A stretch of 64,000 bases of DNA from Istiophorus platypterus. Lineage: Eukaryota > Chordata > Actinopteri > Istiophoriformes > Istiophoridae. The position numbers were made by a program, and so were the translations under genes. The notes beneath the pieces were generated by a model that was not told where the DNA came from, ran no database searches, and saw nothing but the letters and a program-made list of their open reading frames with translations. Location of the stretch: positions 18,458,104 through 18,522,103 of the forward strand of contig CM029128.1 in NCBI GenBank assembly GCA_016859345.1, written 5' to 3'. Shown here piece after piece: positions 35,403-64,000 of the stretch (positions within the stretch are counted from its first letter, which is position 1; each line of letters opens with the position of its first letter).

Positions 35403-36764
35403 TATACGTGGTAGTATGATAACACACAAGTACACTATCAGTTGATGAAAGTAGATATGCTGTTATTACACTAGTGTGATGCTGAAAATAGAACAATATT
35501 CTCAGTTATTAACAGCAAAACTAAAAGCTCTGAAAAACTTAAATATAAGGGTGTTGCAAAGGGAGAAAAGACCAGAAGTGAAATGAATTTCTTTTACTGT
35601 TAATTCTTAAAAAAAGCCATCCTGAAATGTAAGGCTTGTTTATCCTGGTAGATTAATTCGAATATTGCTCTATTATAGTATAACAGAGAACAAAGTAATT
35701 TACACTATCTACAGTTCAACAATCTGCAGACCTTATAATACTTGATCTCTGTAGTATAATGTCTCATGTCAAAACTGTATAATGGTCCAGTGGAGTAGAC
35801 CAATTACAAATAAAATAATAATTTACAATTTACAGAGAGAGACAGATGACCATGAGGCTGGCATCAATCGGCCTTTTCAGATCTTATTCGTATAACAATC
35901 TGTTTCATTCACACTTTACCTCTGCAAAAGGCAAAAAACTACAGTTGGTTGTCTTTTTTGGCATTTGTAGGCAGTATGATGGTGGAACATCATATGGTCA
36001 CTGGCAGTGAATCAAGTCATTGTAACAAGTTGCCAGAGGAGGTGGCCTTTATGTTCAATGCTCTCAGAAAAATAAAAAGGCAGAGCTGCAGGCTCTGATG
36101 TACCAAGTAAAATACATGTTAAAGTTGTTTATGACAGAAATATGACAGACATATTCAATATAAAATTGGAACCCTATAATCATCTCTTAAGTGCAGTCAT
36201 CAGAAAGACAAGCTGATGACATGATTTTTAATCATAATATTTCTCAGAGCCAGGTAGAACTGTGGCCCAGTCCAACCATGTGCAGGTTTGGTGAATTCCA
36301 AATTAATCAATTAATACGTCCATTACCTATTAATCTGTAGGATTTGTACGTCCAGAGAATAAATCCAGGGGAATTTGCCAAGTTGCTTGTTTTGTCCATC
36401 AAACAGTCTGAAACAAACAGTGAATGGTTGAATAGGCTCCTTCCCATGTGACCGTGAACAAGATAAGTGGTCCCGAAAATGGACAATACAATGTATTCCA
36501 CTTACATAATGAAAGCTCTGCTTTTCAACTGAATAATCAAATCAAAGTATTGTTGAACTTGATAGTATCTGTTGTATTGTGGGTAACTGCATTTTACTGC
36601 CACTTTGGTATCTTTGCATTTGCATTGGATAGAAAAAAAACACTGAAATTAACTGATAAAAAGCTTGAAAGAAAAAGAGACAAGTTTATAAATGAATAAA
36701 AAGAGAATAATGCACCAGGATATACAGGAGGTTAGTTTGTGCAAAGTGCATCTTTGATTTTGTA

Positions 36765-37140
36765 GTTCCTAGATGTGTCCAGAAAGTATATGAAACCTTA
36801 TGCTGATGTCACTAAAATGTTGCAAAATTAATGAACATTAATCGGCTGCTATGAGAGCCTCCTCTCTTCTGGGAAGTTTCTTAAGCTCTTTGCAGGCCAG
36901 ACAAGGTCTTATGCACCAAACTATAACCATTTCTTTATGGACCTTGGTTTGTGCACGGGGGCATTGTCATGTTAACACAGGAAAGAGCCTTCAAAAAACT
37001 GCTAACGCAAAGTTGGAAGACCACTGATGTCTAAAATACCATTACATGTGGTTAAGATGTTCCTTCATTGAAACTAAGGGAGTTAGGACAAACAACAGCG
37101 AGAGTTCCTCTACCCTGTCTTGTATCCCACTTCAGAGCAA
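36765..37140 (-). mobile_element. Tc1-like transposon fragment
   Basis: On the - strand it encodes HDNAPVHKPRSIKKW, the catalytic-D region of the same Tc1 family as the fragment at 35.0 kb, in the opposite orientation. The left part keeps family words such as cctctcttctgggaag and a terminal-repeat-like gtgtccagaaagtatat. An internal block is deleted. Confidence 0.75.
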
Positions 37141-39667
37141 AAACTTCATAATAAATGCAGACAGCTTTTGTGCAGTTATCTTTATTGAAAAATTAAACAC
37201 ACTTTCTGTATAAACAGCATGTCATTGTGCAACACTCCTCATTAAAATTTGCTGGAGGCAGGCAAAAGGATGGGTGGACTGATTGACTGACAGAAAAAAC
37301 AAAGGCAAACGGAGGCAGCTGAAAAGCGATGCAGGGCAGGAAAATAAACATAAACCAAAATGAACTTGTGCATCTAATAAAGCAGGAGGAAAAAAATAAA
37401 CATTATTGATAGCATCAACAGATGGTTTTGGCTGGTTTGAGAATTATCTTTGCAGGTAACCATTGACATTGCTGCTGAAGGAGCAACAAGTCAGTGTCTG
37501 AGCTGTTGTGTCTCATGTTGGAGCCAAGGTCAGCACCTCTGTGTCTTGGTGTCTGATTAATGAGACTGTCAGCAGCCTCCATCACTTCCCTCCATCATCT
37601 CTTCCCCCTGGATAGCCCCTTAATATCAGGGTCATAGAGAGGGCCAAGCCGCTATTGACACATGTCTACAAGACAGAGTCATTATGGAGTTAAGTCACGA
37701 AAAGTTTCTGTGATGAGGACAAATGATTCTGCGGGTAAAATATGTTTTATAAATGTCTAAATCGATACATGAAGGGGTTTATATAATAACAGCTGTGTCG
37801 TTTCCTGAAGAGCTTCATTCATCAGTTTTCACATTTGACTTTCTCTGAGGCCTGTTTGCTGTTATTTACATTTCACCTGAGCAGGGAGCCAGCAGCAGGG
37901 AGGGGTTCAGTGTCCTGCTTAAGGGAACTTTGGCATTGATGACACACGTGACTGAATCAGTGATTCACGGGTCACTGGAAAATATTTAACTCACTAGATG
38001 TGACGTCAATAAAATGGTAAAATCAGTGAGAAAATTGCAACAGTAACTTGTTTGCCATTACTGTTGTTTTGTAGCAGTTCCAGGAAATCCATCTCAAACA
38101 TCAACTTTTCATACAGTGTACTGGGAATCTTCTTTCTTCTAATATTTATCTCCGGCACTGACTTTTAAAAACTTGTTACTCTTTAGAAAATAAATCAAAA
38201 TTCTCACAGTTTTTCATTGCTTACTTTAGGCAAAGTTCTTGTGTGGCTGCTTATGTTTAGAAAATATTTAACATTTGTGATGTTTTTCTTCTTTAGTTAA
38301 ATAATAAGCTGCTTGCAAAATGACCTATTGTTTTGTTTTTGTTTTGGTTTATGGGAGGATAGTCTGCTGTAAATATTCACTAGAGCACCAAATGTGTGTT
38401 AATCCACGGCTGAAAATAGTCCTCAACAAATGCACTATTTAGTCCTGTTTGAGCAAAGTTTGCTTAAAACTGCAACACCAAGCTGTTTAAGGAGATTAAT
38501 GAGCCTTCACACAGCCAATCACTATATATTTGTGATTGTTTTTTACAGATTTAGGTCTTCAATAGGAGCCATTGGGCTTGGGACTCGGTGCGATACACAG
38601 TGCAAGCGAGTCAAAAAGTGCTGAGAGATGAACTAAGTTATTGTTGGCTTTGGTCTTTTTATGGGATTTGTTGACAACAAGAAAAACAAAGAATAACGAT
38701 AGCCCTAACCTTGAAATGAAAAAAGGCTTTTGTAGAAAAAAAAACGTATATCTTAAAGTTTGGTAGTACATACTCATTTTTTAGGTGCTATGGAATTGGC
38801 AAGAGTACTGAACCTTTTCACATAATAAACTGCTGTATGTAGAAATGCTTTTTAGTTATATCCAACAAGGTATATAAAAAGGCTTTATTCTTCAGTTTAT
38901 ATGGAAGATCTTTAATAGCAAAGTAAATCAGATCAAATTTGGGGATACACTGTTTTCCCTACCATCACAGCGTTGAAGTGTGTGACGATGGACGATTTCC
39001 TGTCCTCTTTCCTTGTCTCCTCTCCTCTCTCTGAGGGAAGGCATCATGTGTGATGTTCAAATTCTCAACTCTGGAAACAAAAGCCTTCATCTGTGTAGCT
39101 TTGATTCTTTCAAGATTTGATTGTTTAATGGGGAGTAACTTCGCTGAATGGCTGTGTTCCAGCTCTCATCCGCCTGAATGTTTATCTCTTTCTGTCTTCC
39201 CATCTGATTCTCACGCACATACAAACACACACGGATGCATCATGAATTTTAAGTTTGTTAGTGGTTGCAGAGAGTGCATTCTTTTCAAGATCATTTTGTA
39301 CCATGTCCTGAATATGCATTCAGTTCGCATTTAACTAATCATATTATCGGATGCACTCAAAAGCCTCAGAAATCTTTTAAGACAGAAAGTATTTGCGTAT
39401 GTAAATGAGAGCTTATCCATGTTTTCCTTCGATATACACTGATGCTGGAGTAGCTGGCTGTGTTTTCATCAGCCAGTTGACTTGTTTATGGACGTCACCA
39501 ATAGAAATGTTAAATAAACCATTAAACAGGATTTACCAAGTTACTGTTAAAGCCTTACCTATTACAATTCTGTTATGATTTACAGATCCAGGTTTTCTAT
39601 TATCTCATTTACTTTTCACTTGTATCATGTCACTGCCTTTTCCAGTCTTTTTCCCTTTTTTTTTTAG

Positions 39668-39788
39668 TGCTCTCATCACCCGAATTGCCAGCAGCGGCAG
39701 GCAGCTGTCTTTAGGAAATAAGATCTCCAACCCAACTGTGCACTACCCACCTGACACCAAACAACAGACAGTCAAATTCTGCAACTAG
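39668..39788 (+). CDS. Orphan exon-like ORF of 39 codons
   Basis: A very strong polypyrimidine tract and acceptor (tttttttttag) is followed by an open frame starting ALITRIASSGRQLSLGNKIS and ending KQQTVKFCN with TAG at 39786-39788. Base composition is richer than the flanks. I do not recognise the protein and found no upstream partner exon, so this may be a chance ORF, a decayed exon or the last exon of an unannotated + strand gene. Confidence 0.2.
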
Positions 39789-42628
39789 CTTGTAAAAAAA
39801 TAGAAAGTGTAGAGGATATTTTTCTCACATGTTGGTGGAAACCAACCCTTGGTTCAAGGGTGCGTGAATATTGGACTGACATTCATCAGTCACACAAAAG
39901 GACGAATCAACATGAATCAAAGAATGAATGAACCATTTAATGTACGTGCCCCTTCTAGTGGCCAAAATCAATTCATGCAGCTTAAAAAATATTGGTCGTT
40001 TCGTCTTTTCTTTTGTTATCACTTTTAAAATTTAACCAAACTTGGCCTTTTAACAGATCCATTTTTAATCATGTTTTCGCCTGCTAAGAAATTATAGATT
40101 CTTTCATTAAAAAAAACACTTGAAATTGTAATAGGGCATCAAGGGTACAAACATATTGGGTTAAAAACTCCTGCCAGTGCATCCCTAACACTGTTTTGTA
40201 TCCACTAAAGTGTAACATTGTGAAGGTACTCAGCAGAGAATATGATGTAAAAACAAAGCATGAATGAAGTGCTCTCTTCTCTGTTGTCAATATAAAAGAT
40301 TCAGGAGTGTTTGATAGAAGTTTCTCAAAGAGCTGCTCCAGTGATATTCAAGCCAGACCACCTCATCCTTTCCTTGTGTTTTTCTCTTACAGCAGTTCCC
40401 TTGATGCAATTACATTTGTTCTTACTTGCTGTCTTTTTGTTTTGAGCATATTTTTAATCTTTTCATCCATTAACTTACAGACAGACACAAACCAGTTGCA
40501 TTAAACATCCATCTGTGCACAGAACTCTTAGATTAATTATTCAAATAACGTCATCTTTCTACCTGCATCCTAATGGGAATCTCTGGAGTAACACATGGAG
40601 GATGTTTGCTGTGCATCTTTTCCAAGTTTGCACTCTTCCTGAGAGGAAGAAAATCATCTGTACAACAACAATCCCTCCTCATTTGTTACTTACACTCTCT
40701 CATTCTCATTCTCTGTCTTCCTCTCTCTCTCTCGCTCCATCTCTCATTCTACCTGATTGCTTATCTTCTAATTGCTTTTCTATCAAGGAAAATGTGTGCG
40801 TGTGTTCACACGTTCTGTGTGTGAGCACGTGCAAGTATTTCTAAAATCTTTGGTGGTGTCGTCCTCTAAATGTCTCATTACTCCCCTCTTGGGCATAATT
40901 GTGGCAGCGAGCGTGGCTTCAGCAAACCCCCCGGGGGTGAATATAATTAAACTATTAAATTACAAAATAAAATCATCAATTGTTATTCAGCAGGGAGAGC
41001 AGCAGGAGAAAAGCTCAGTGGTCTGAGGGAAAAAACTGCGGCATTTTATCCCCTCCGAGAAAACCTCCACAAAAAGTGGCCAATCTGAAAACATATCTTT
41101 GATCCAGTGTTTTTGATACACAAAAACTGTTTCAATATTGCCCTCCAGAGTGAATGAATCTGAAAATGACAGCCTTGGTTTTATTTTGTATGAGGACATT
41201 TAACTGCAGTAGAGATGTTTTCATTAAAGTTATAATCCTTCATTTGATTTTCATAAAATTAATTCAAATTTTTGCTTCTCATTTGATCAGAAATAGTATT
41301 TCAGTCTATTTACTTTCTAAAATTACCTTTATACATATGTAGTTTTCACTGTAGTGGCAGGATCAGCACCAACGAGGAAACGATGCATGCACATCATCCA
41401 GCATTATTTGGTTTTCTTCTTTTCTCACTGATATCAGCCTCATTGTTTCCTGTCAATTCCCCTGACGTTGTATCAGGGCTTTATGAAGTTACTGCAAAAC
41501 TACAAACTAAATATTTTCCGTTGCTGCTTCACATTAAAAGCATTCAACTAGCAAAACACAGTGTGGCTTTTATTATAAAACCCTCAGAAAGAACTCAATG
41601 TATCTGTCACTGCAGTTAGCGCCAACCACGGTTGTTAATCAAAAAATGTCTACAAAACAAGACAACAGTCAATTGTTGACAGCGAATCAGTTTGAAATAT
41701 TGCAGGGAGTAATGGAACAGTCAGGAGCAGCCACATTGAGCTGTTAGATGAAGAGTTACAGGCGACAGGCTGTTCACCTCCATCTTCTCAGCCAGGTAAA
41801 CAACTCTATTAGCTGTGCCCTGTCTGGAAAACTGTGGGGCAGCATTTTGTTTTTCATGAGTGGAAATAGAAAAAAGAAGTGACATTTTTCAAATTTAGCT
41901 GGTTTAGTGTGGACTTAGTCCTAAATGATACAGATCCACCTGGAGAATGGAAAAGGAAACAGTAAATGAAGCACATTGGTATGATACCCATATGAAGATT
42001 TCTGTCATTTGCATGTACAGTTGTTTTTCTTTCAATTTTTTTATGAAAGTGTAATGTGTAGTTTTAATTTTTTTAGCCTGACATGATCCATACACATTTT
42101 CTTTTTGTGTAAAGGTAATAATATGCTGATGGACCAGTAGCATTGCTATAAAATTTGTAGATTCCCGTATCGCCAGGAATGCCTAAATCAGCATCATCTT
42201 TGAAATATATTACTATACGCTGATAATGCAACAGAGGTTAAGGATTTTATAATTCATATAGGAGTATCTTTATGTGTATAGTAAATATGCATCTGTATCT
42301 ACATTTGCTCATTTTTACATATACAAATCCAAGCTTGCTAGGAGCATGAATCAGTCTTAGATGTGCAGCTGTCTCTTAGATAGAAGCAAAAAATAAATAA
42401 AATGAACTGACCATAGGACGTGGGAGTGCTACAAGAAGTTCCAGTGGTTTTCAAATGGAAATCCAATTTTAACAGTGAGAGAAAAAAGGGTATAGGTCTC
42501 TCTCTTTCCCATTGTAGTGCATAAGGTCTCACAGTGGGGAGGTAAAATGTTGAAGAGAATCCTGAACAAAGTTCGGAGTTGAAATAATACCTTATAAATT
42601 TGAGTATCATATATCCAGATTCAGGGCT

Positions 42629-42634
42629 TTTAAT
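42629..42634 (-). terminator. Possible whrn poly(A) signal
   Basis: ATTAAA on the - strand, 171 bases after the stop. No AATAAA occurs nearer. Further TTTATT words occur only beyond about 1.2 kb. Confidence 0.35.
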
Positions 42635-42804
42635 GGGAAAGCAGAGGGGCTCAGAGATCAGGTGGTGGTTTGTTTACATCTATCTAAAAGAGTTGTGCCA
42701 TTTAAATCAACTGAGACGCTTGAATGTCTCCCCCTCCTCTTCTCCTTGAACTGCTCTACACCTGGTTCTGCTCTTGTGATCGTCCTCTCTCCTCCTCCAC
42801 TCAG

Positions 42805-59538
<16,734 letters not shown>

Positions 59539-59654
59539 CTGATGTAGGAATAGGAAAGGACAGAAAATGACAAGACATGGAGAACGGACATTTAGGAATT
59601 TTATCATTGCATTTTAAAATTCTATTTCTATTTTATATTTTTTACTTTTTTTTG

Positions 59655-60245
59655 GGAGATGATGGAGAGAGGAAAAAAGTCCAAATGAACAGGTCGAGAA
59701 CATGGTAGGGAGAGGGGAGGTGGAGGAAGTAAACTGGGATTAGATGATATGTTTGTTTTAGACATGGATATGGTAGGGACGAAAGAAGATAGGGATGAGG
59801 TTGGAAAGCTGATATGAAAAAGAGAAAATTATGAGGAGAACAACATGATGGAGGCGAAAGAAAGAGAAGAGGAGAAAAATATTAATTGTGGAGTACAAGG
59901 GTGGAAGATGTGAGATAAGTTTGAGGAAGAATGGTAGACAAAGGGGAAAAATTTGAGGAAACACCGGGAATCAGTATGGCAGAGAAATGAAATGGGGAGA
60001 GGAAAGGGAAGATGGAAGGGAGTACGATGGAAGAGTTGGAGAGAGGAGGAGGTGAAAGACAGCCAGATATGGACAACAAGGAGGAATAGCATTTGATCAA
60101 AGATGAGGAGAGCACGAGAAAAGACAAGGGAGGAAGTGATGGATAAGGAGGAAAAAGGGGAGACAGTGGAGACCCACAGGTAAAGGAGGAGCAGGAGGAA
60201 GGGTTAGGAGACAAACGAAACTGAACAGGGCGCACAGAAGAAGAA
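59655..60245 (+). repeat. Long purine-rich tract
   Basis: About 590 bases in which the + strand is strongly enriched for G and A (gagaggggaggtggagg, gaggaggaggtgaaag and so on), with few long pyrimidine runs. It lies about 120 bases upstream, in transcript sense, of whrn exon 59538-59326, where it reads as a CU-rich tract. Confidence 0.8.
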
Positions 60246-61850
60246 CAAGAACATAAATTACACCCACACAGACTGAACGAATCATCAGTCTTTTCTCCCA
60301 AATGTATAAATTATCATCCTTCTTCCTGCTGTCCTACCATCTCCCATTATCACAAATGCTTGTGGTGCTAACATCACAGCTTGCAGCAGGGCAGAAACTG
60401 TGCCTTTCTCACATGTGGCTGGCAGGTTTTCGTTTCTTTTTTCTTTTACACGTTTCATATCCTTCTCCTGTGTGCCAGCTCGCTTCTCTGCCCATCAGAA
60501 AGACGAAGCTCTGACGCTTCAGAAAGTGAAAAGCTGTCAATATCACTTCTCCGCTCCATATCTGCTTCTTTTTTCTCACTGCCTGGCCCCTCTCTTTTTC
60601 CAGTTATCTACCCGCTAGCATGCAGCTTTTCTTTAATTAACTCCTTAATCAATGCCACCACTTCAAAGTCACAGCTTCAGGGTCTGTGTCTGCCTGCGTT
60701 TGTATGAGACGGAAACAGGAGGAAGATGCAGGCCTAGCGCCCCCCCCCCCCTTTGCCTCCACCTCATCCTCAAACTCTTGCCTGCACTCGTCTGTCTGTA
60801 TTATCACCCGCTGTTGTTCTAGTGTCCCGGACTGAGCAGAGCCAACAACTGTTTAATGCCCAAGGTGAACTCTGGTGCTACCTGGCTTGAATTTTAATCA
60901 TCTCCGTGCTTACCACGACCATTTCTCCAAAGCATCCGTGTCCTGGTTACTTAACTCAAGGGTGCCATGGAATGAACCGACGGGACCGAGCGGGGCATGT
61001 GAGCAGTCAGTCTGTCTCTCGCTGTCATATTTGGGGGCAGATTGGCACTTGAGGGAGCTAATGAAATCGGTCGTCACTCAACTGGAGTGGAACACCTGCA
61101 GTCTCCTGCTAATGACGTCTGCTCGTGAAGGTGATACATGAGGACGGATGGAGGACACTTTTACTGTAAGACTGAGATTTTACAGTAAATGGACATCCTG
61201 TGATGCTGGTCCATTTGTTGGACCTGGTCCATCTCTGAGACTATTCTCTGGCTGGGCTTGTCAAATGCCAGATAAGCCGATTGGCCCTTTTATTGCAGCG
61301 ACCAACAACAATGGCCAGCATCGACATCCAATCGATAAAGAGGAAATCAGATAAAGCGAGATCAAAAACTGGCCGTGTTAAAACCTGGAAATGTCACAAG
61401 GTTTAATCTCTGCCACGGCTTGAATGAATAAAAAAAAACAAAAGAACCCATAAGCTGGGATAAAGCAGAAAAGTTTTTCCAATAGAAATGAGACTATTCT
61501 CTACTGTGTTTTCTTGAATAACAACTTCATTAGTCTCAACATGAATTCCTGGACCACAAAAACCTCTCTTTCCCTGTCTTCTGCTCCCCCAGGTTTCCAA
61601 ATGTAAAGCATACTGAGCTACCACTGCACCTTACTTATCTGTAAACATAGCTCAGAATATGTCATCTAATGACTTTTATACAAAAGGCTTCCTGAAAACA
61701 ACAAGCAGTAAAAATACAGCAGTCTATAAAGCAAAATCCAAAAAAGGGAGAGGCTGATAAATCTTCCAGACACACGCACCAAACACACACACACAAACAC
61801 ATACCCACATACTCTGTATATAAATATACATGTAATAGTCCTACGATCAC
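60246..61850. other. whrn intron, unexplained high-complexity stretch
   Basis: No exon or transposon recognised. A block at about 60840-61350 has higher GC and sequence complexity than the surrounding intron and might be regulatory. Confidence 0.4.
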
Positions 61851-62090
61851 GATTCAACCCTACTCTTATTTTAGATTAATCCTGTTTTACTTTTGTGCAA
61901 TTCAAAGAAATTAAACAAAAAAATACCCGTCCAGTATGAAAGTTGTAAAGTAGCTCTCCTCCAGCATGGCCTGGGACTGGTTCACTAGGCTAAACAGAGT
62001 CACATGTGAGCCCACCACACGGGCAGAAAATGACAAGGAATGGAGAACGGACATTTGGGACTTTTATTATTGTATTTTAAAATTTTATTT
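61851..62090 (-). pseudogene. Decayed partial copy of whrn exon 59538-59326 and its intron
   Basis: Bases 61851-61957 resemble 58856-58957 (intron), and 61958-62090 resemble 59461-59625 (exon start and upstream intron). The copy reads VTLFSLVNQSQAMLEE on the - strand where the real exon has VTLSSLVNQSRAMLEEQ. It lacks about 500 bases between the two blocks and the acceptor-bearing stretch, and the frame stops soon after, so it cannot act as an exon. Confidence 0.88.
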
Positions 62091-62114
62091 GCACACACAC
62101 ACACACACACACAC
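62091..62114. repeat. (CA)n microsatellite at the edge of the duplicated block
   Basis: About 12 CA units directly at the end of the copied segment. Confidence 0.93.
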
Positions 62115-64000
62115 TGTATAAATATACATACAATAGTCTGAACATTAGTTTCCCTTGATTTCTCACATCCCTGCACTCGTTTTATGTTTATCAAAAAGAT
62201 TACATTAGTTTCTTTGAAATAAGAAACAGGATGTGGAAAATCGCTGGAAAGAAAAAGAGGGAAGCCTGCCATACCAACGCTGTAAAAATCAATTGCACAT
62301 GATGGCTGGCACAGATTGGTTCTAACCTCAGAGGGCAGATCTTGGTATTAAAACCTGAGGTCTACAGAGAGAACAAGTGTACCTCTGCCATGCTGTAATT
62401 TTACGACCTTAGAAACACCCAATAAATTAGCTTCTCAATTCCACCCCTGGTTACTGACAGAACTCTAAGGTCTGTATGTAAACTTTATGAGGGTTTCTGC
62501 GAAGCCCAAAAGTTATAACAGCAGACATATTTACTACATCACTGGCACTGTTCACAATGAAGCTGGCAGATATATTCCTGGGGTCACTGTGTTCGGTTTT
62601 AATCACATTAGGAGACATATTGCTGCTCCATCAGATGGAGAAATAAGAGTCCTCTCTGATAACAATAATCATAAAAGAAATATGCTCCAGCCATTGAGTC
62701 AGATCTCATCCGTTGCTCGATGACAAGGTTCAAACCAACCTCGACGTCATTCTTCACACATCGCCAAGAAGTGAAATTGACCCTGCCCTTATTACAATTT
62801 AGGACAGTTAATCTGCTTCAACAAGGCGTCGGATAGTGCTGGCCTATCACTGCAAGTGTCTCTCAGCCCTGTGTTTTAAATCTGTGTGAGTATATTATTT
62901 TTCTCAAAGTGGGAACTCCTAAATTCTTTAATACATCCGAAAATAAATCATTAGCAACTAAATCAATATCTGTGTCTAAATCAGAATTTAGTATTTCAGG
63001 AACTGACCTGAGGTTCTTAGAAGACTGGCCAATTTACAAGGTTTCAGAAAATGCATGACCTTTTGGTTACCTCAAATCACGATACACTTCGGCTGCCAGT
63101 GACTGATGACATTTATTGTACATTTGACAAATTAACAGCAATGGAGATAAATAGTCCACAAGTAGAATGAGTATTGAAATATGTCATTCAAGTAGTTTCA
63201 TGCGATTCATATCTAACAAGTCAAATTATTTTATTATATATATTTAAAACCTGTCGTGATTTTGTACAGCTACAGGCAGTACGTTTAAAATAACTCACAG
63301 CAAACCAGTTTACAGTGTGTAAGATGTGTGTATGTATTACAACTGAATTGGTTTTCATTAAGAAAGAGGTGTGCACTACGGATTACCTTGATACATGAGT
63401 GTTCATTTGTTATTTTAACACTATAACCAACTAAACAGTCTCTGAAACATCGTATAGAAGTGCTGACCAAACAGACACACACCACAAGGAATAACATCCA
63501 CTGCAGTGAATTCTGATTCAGTCATGATGTTTTTCCTGTGTGTGTTTGTGTGTTGCCTCGATGACTGAGGGCAATATTATGTTTCTGACAATATATGTCA
63601 GCTGCTAACAAATAAAATACTTTTTAACTAAAATGCACCCAGCTCCCTACAGCTCCAACAGGATTCACAAGTAAACACACAACACAGACACAAACACAAC
63701 TCAATAATACAAGTGGCAAATAAATTTCTACAATGACAATTGGCTAAATGCTAAATGCTAATCTCCTCATGATGACATAGCTGACATTCTGATGTTAAGC
63801 AGGTATAATGTTTACCACATCTTTGTTTAGCTGCTAGCATGCCAAGATTTACCAATCATCATTACACCTGAGGCTGATGAGATTGTCTTTAGTTTGGATG
63901 CATTTGGTCATAAATCAAAAATATTGGACAAATGGTAATTTTGACCTGATAATGGAACTAGATGAAAAGTAAAGAGATCAGCATTTATTGCAATTCTTAC
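62115..64000. other. whrn intron up to the window edge
   Basis: Mostly AT-rich. The stretch at about 62480-62900 is higher in complexity. No PDZ2 or other whrn exon was recognised before 64000. Confidence 0.6.

Larger units (their letters stand above)
34791..42626. other. Intergenic region between akna promoter and whrn 3' end
   Basis: About 7.8 kb of mostly AT-rich DNA. It contains two Tc1 fragments of one family, one exon-like ORF and several high-complexity stretches (for example 37540-37640 and 40860-41000) that might be conserved non-coding elements. No gene was established. Confidence 0.6.

Noticed and set aside
59758..60301. Long Ser/Phe/Pro-rich - strand open frames
   Set aside because: Translation of the polypurine tract; the frames overlap in different registers.

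Overview
The window looks like a ray-finned (teleost, probably percomorph) fish chromosome. Genes are split into many short exons with GT-AG introns. Long CA/TG, TA and GA microsatellites are frequent. Several decayed Tc1/mariner transposons, a tRNA-derived SINE, a LINE scrap and small dispersed repeats sit in introns and between genes. There are no operons, ribosome binding sites or CRISPR arrays.

Three protein-coding genes could be read exon by exon, with splice phases that agree at every junction. (1) The 3' end of stxbp1 (syntaxin-binding protein 1, Munc18-1) runs on the + strand from the left edge. Three constitutive exons are followed by two alternative last coding exons (4008-4117 and 7651-7733), giving the long and short C-termini known from mammals. 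(2) A complete akna gene (centrosomal AT-hook protein AKNA) lies on the - strand. It has 22 coding exons from 28321 down to the stop at 11256, totalling 4302 nt or 1433 residues, plus a probable 5' UTR exon in a CpG island near 34 kb. (3) The 3' part of whrn (whirlin) lies on the - strand. Its seven last coding exons, from 59538 down to 42805, encode the second harmonin-like domain, the proline-rich region and PDZ3. Its 5' exons (HHD1, PDZ1, PDZ2) lie beyond the right edge.

Layout: 1-7.7 kb stxbp1 exons; 7.7-10 kb probable stxbp1 3' UTR, containing an unexplained CpG-rich block at 8.76-9.26 kb; 10-11.2 kb gap between two convergent genes; 11.2-34.1 kb akna; 34.1-34.8 kb CpG island; 34.8-42.6 kb intergenic, with two Tc1 fragments and one orphan exon-like ORF; 42.6-64 kb whrn. 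The neighbours akna and whrn are also adjacent in human (9q32). STXBP1 is much further away in human (9q34), so the stxbp1-akna junction reflects a different chromosome arrangement.

The genes do not form a pathway. Stxbp1 acts in synaptic vesicle fusion, Akna at the centrosome and in microtubule organisation, and Whirlin as a scaffold in hair-cell stereocilia and photoreceptors. I found no clearly new biological system. The most notable signals are a decayed partial duplicate of a whirlin exon inside its own upstream intron (61.85-62.09 kb), a perfect 16-bp-arm palindrome at 55.97 kb, a roughly 590-bp purine tract upstream of a whirlin exon, the orphan CpG block, and a CxxC pair in fish Akna that parallels human AKNA while the RGRP-type AT-hook core is absent.
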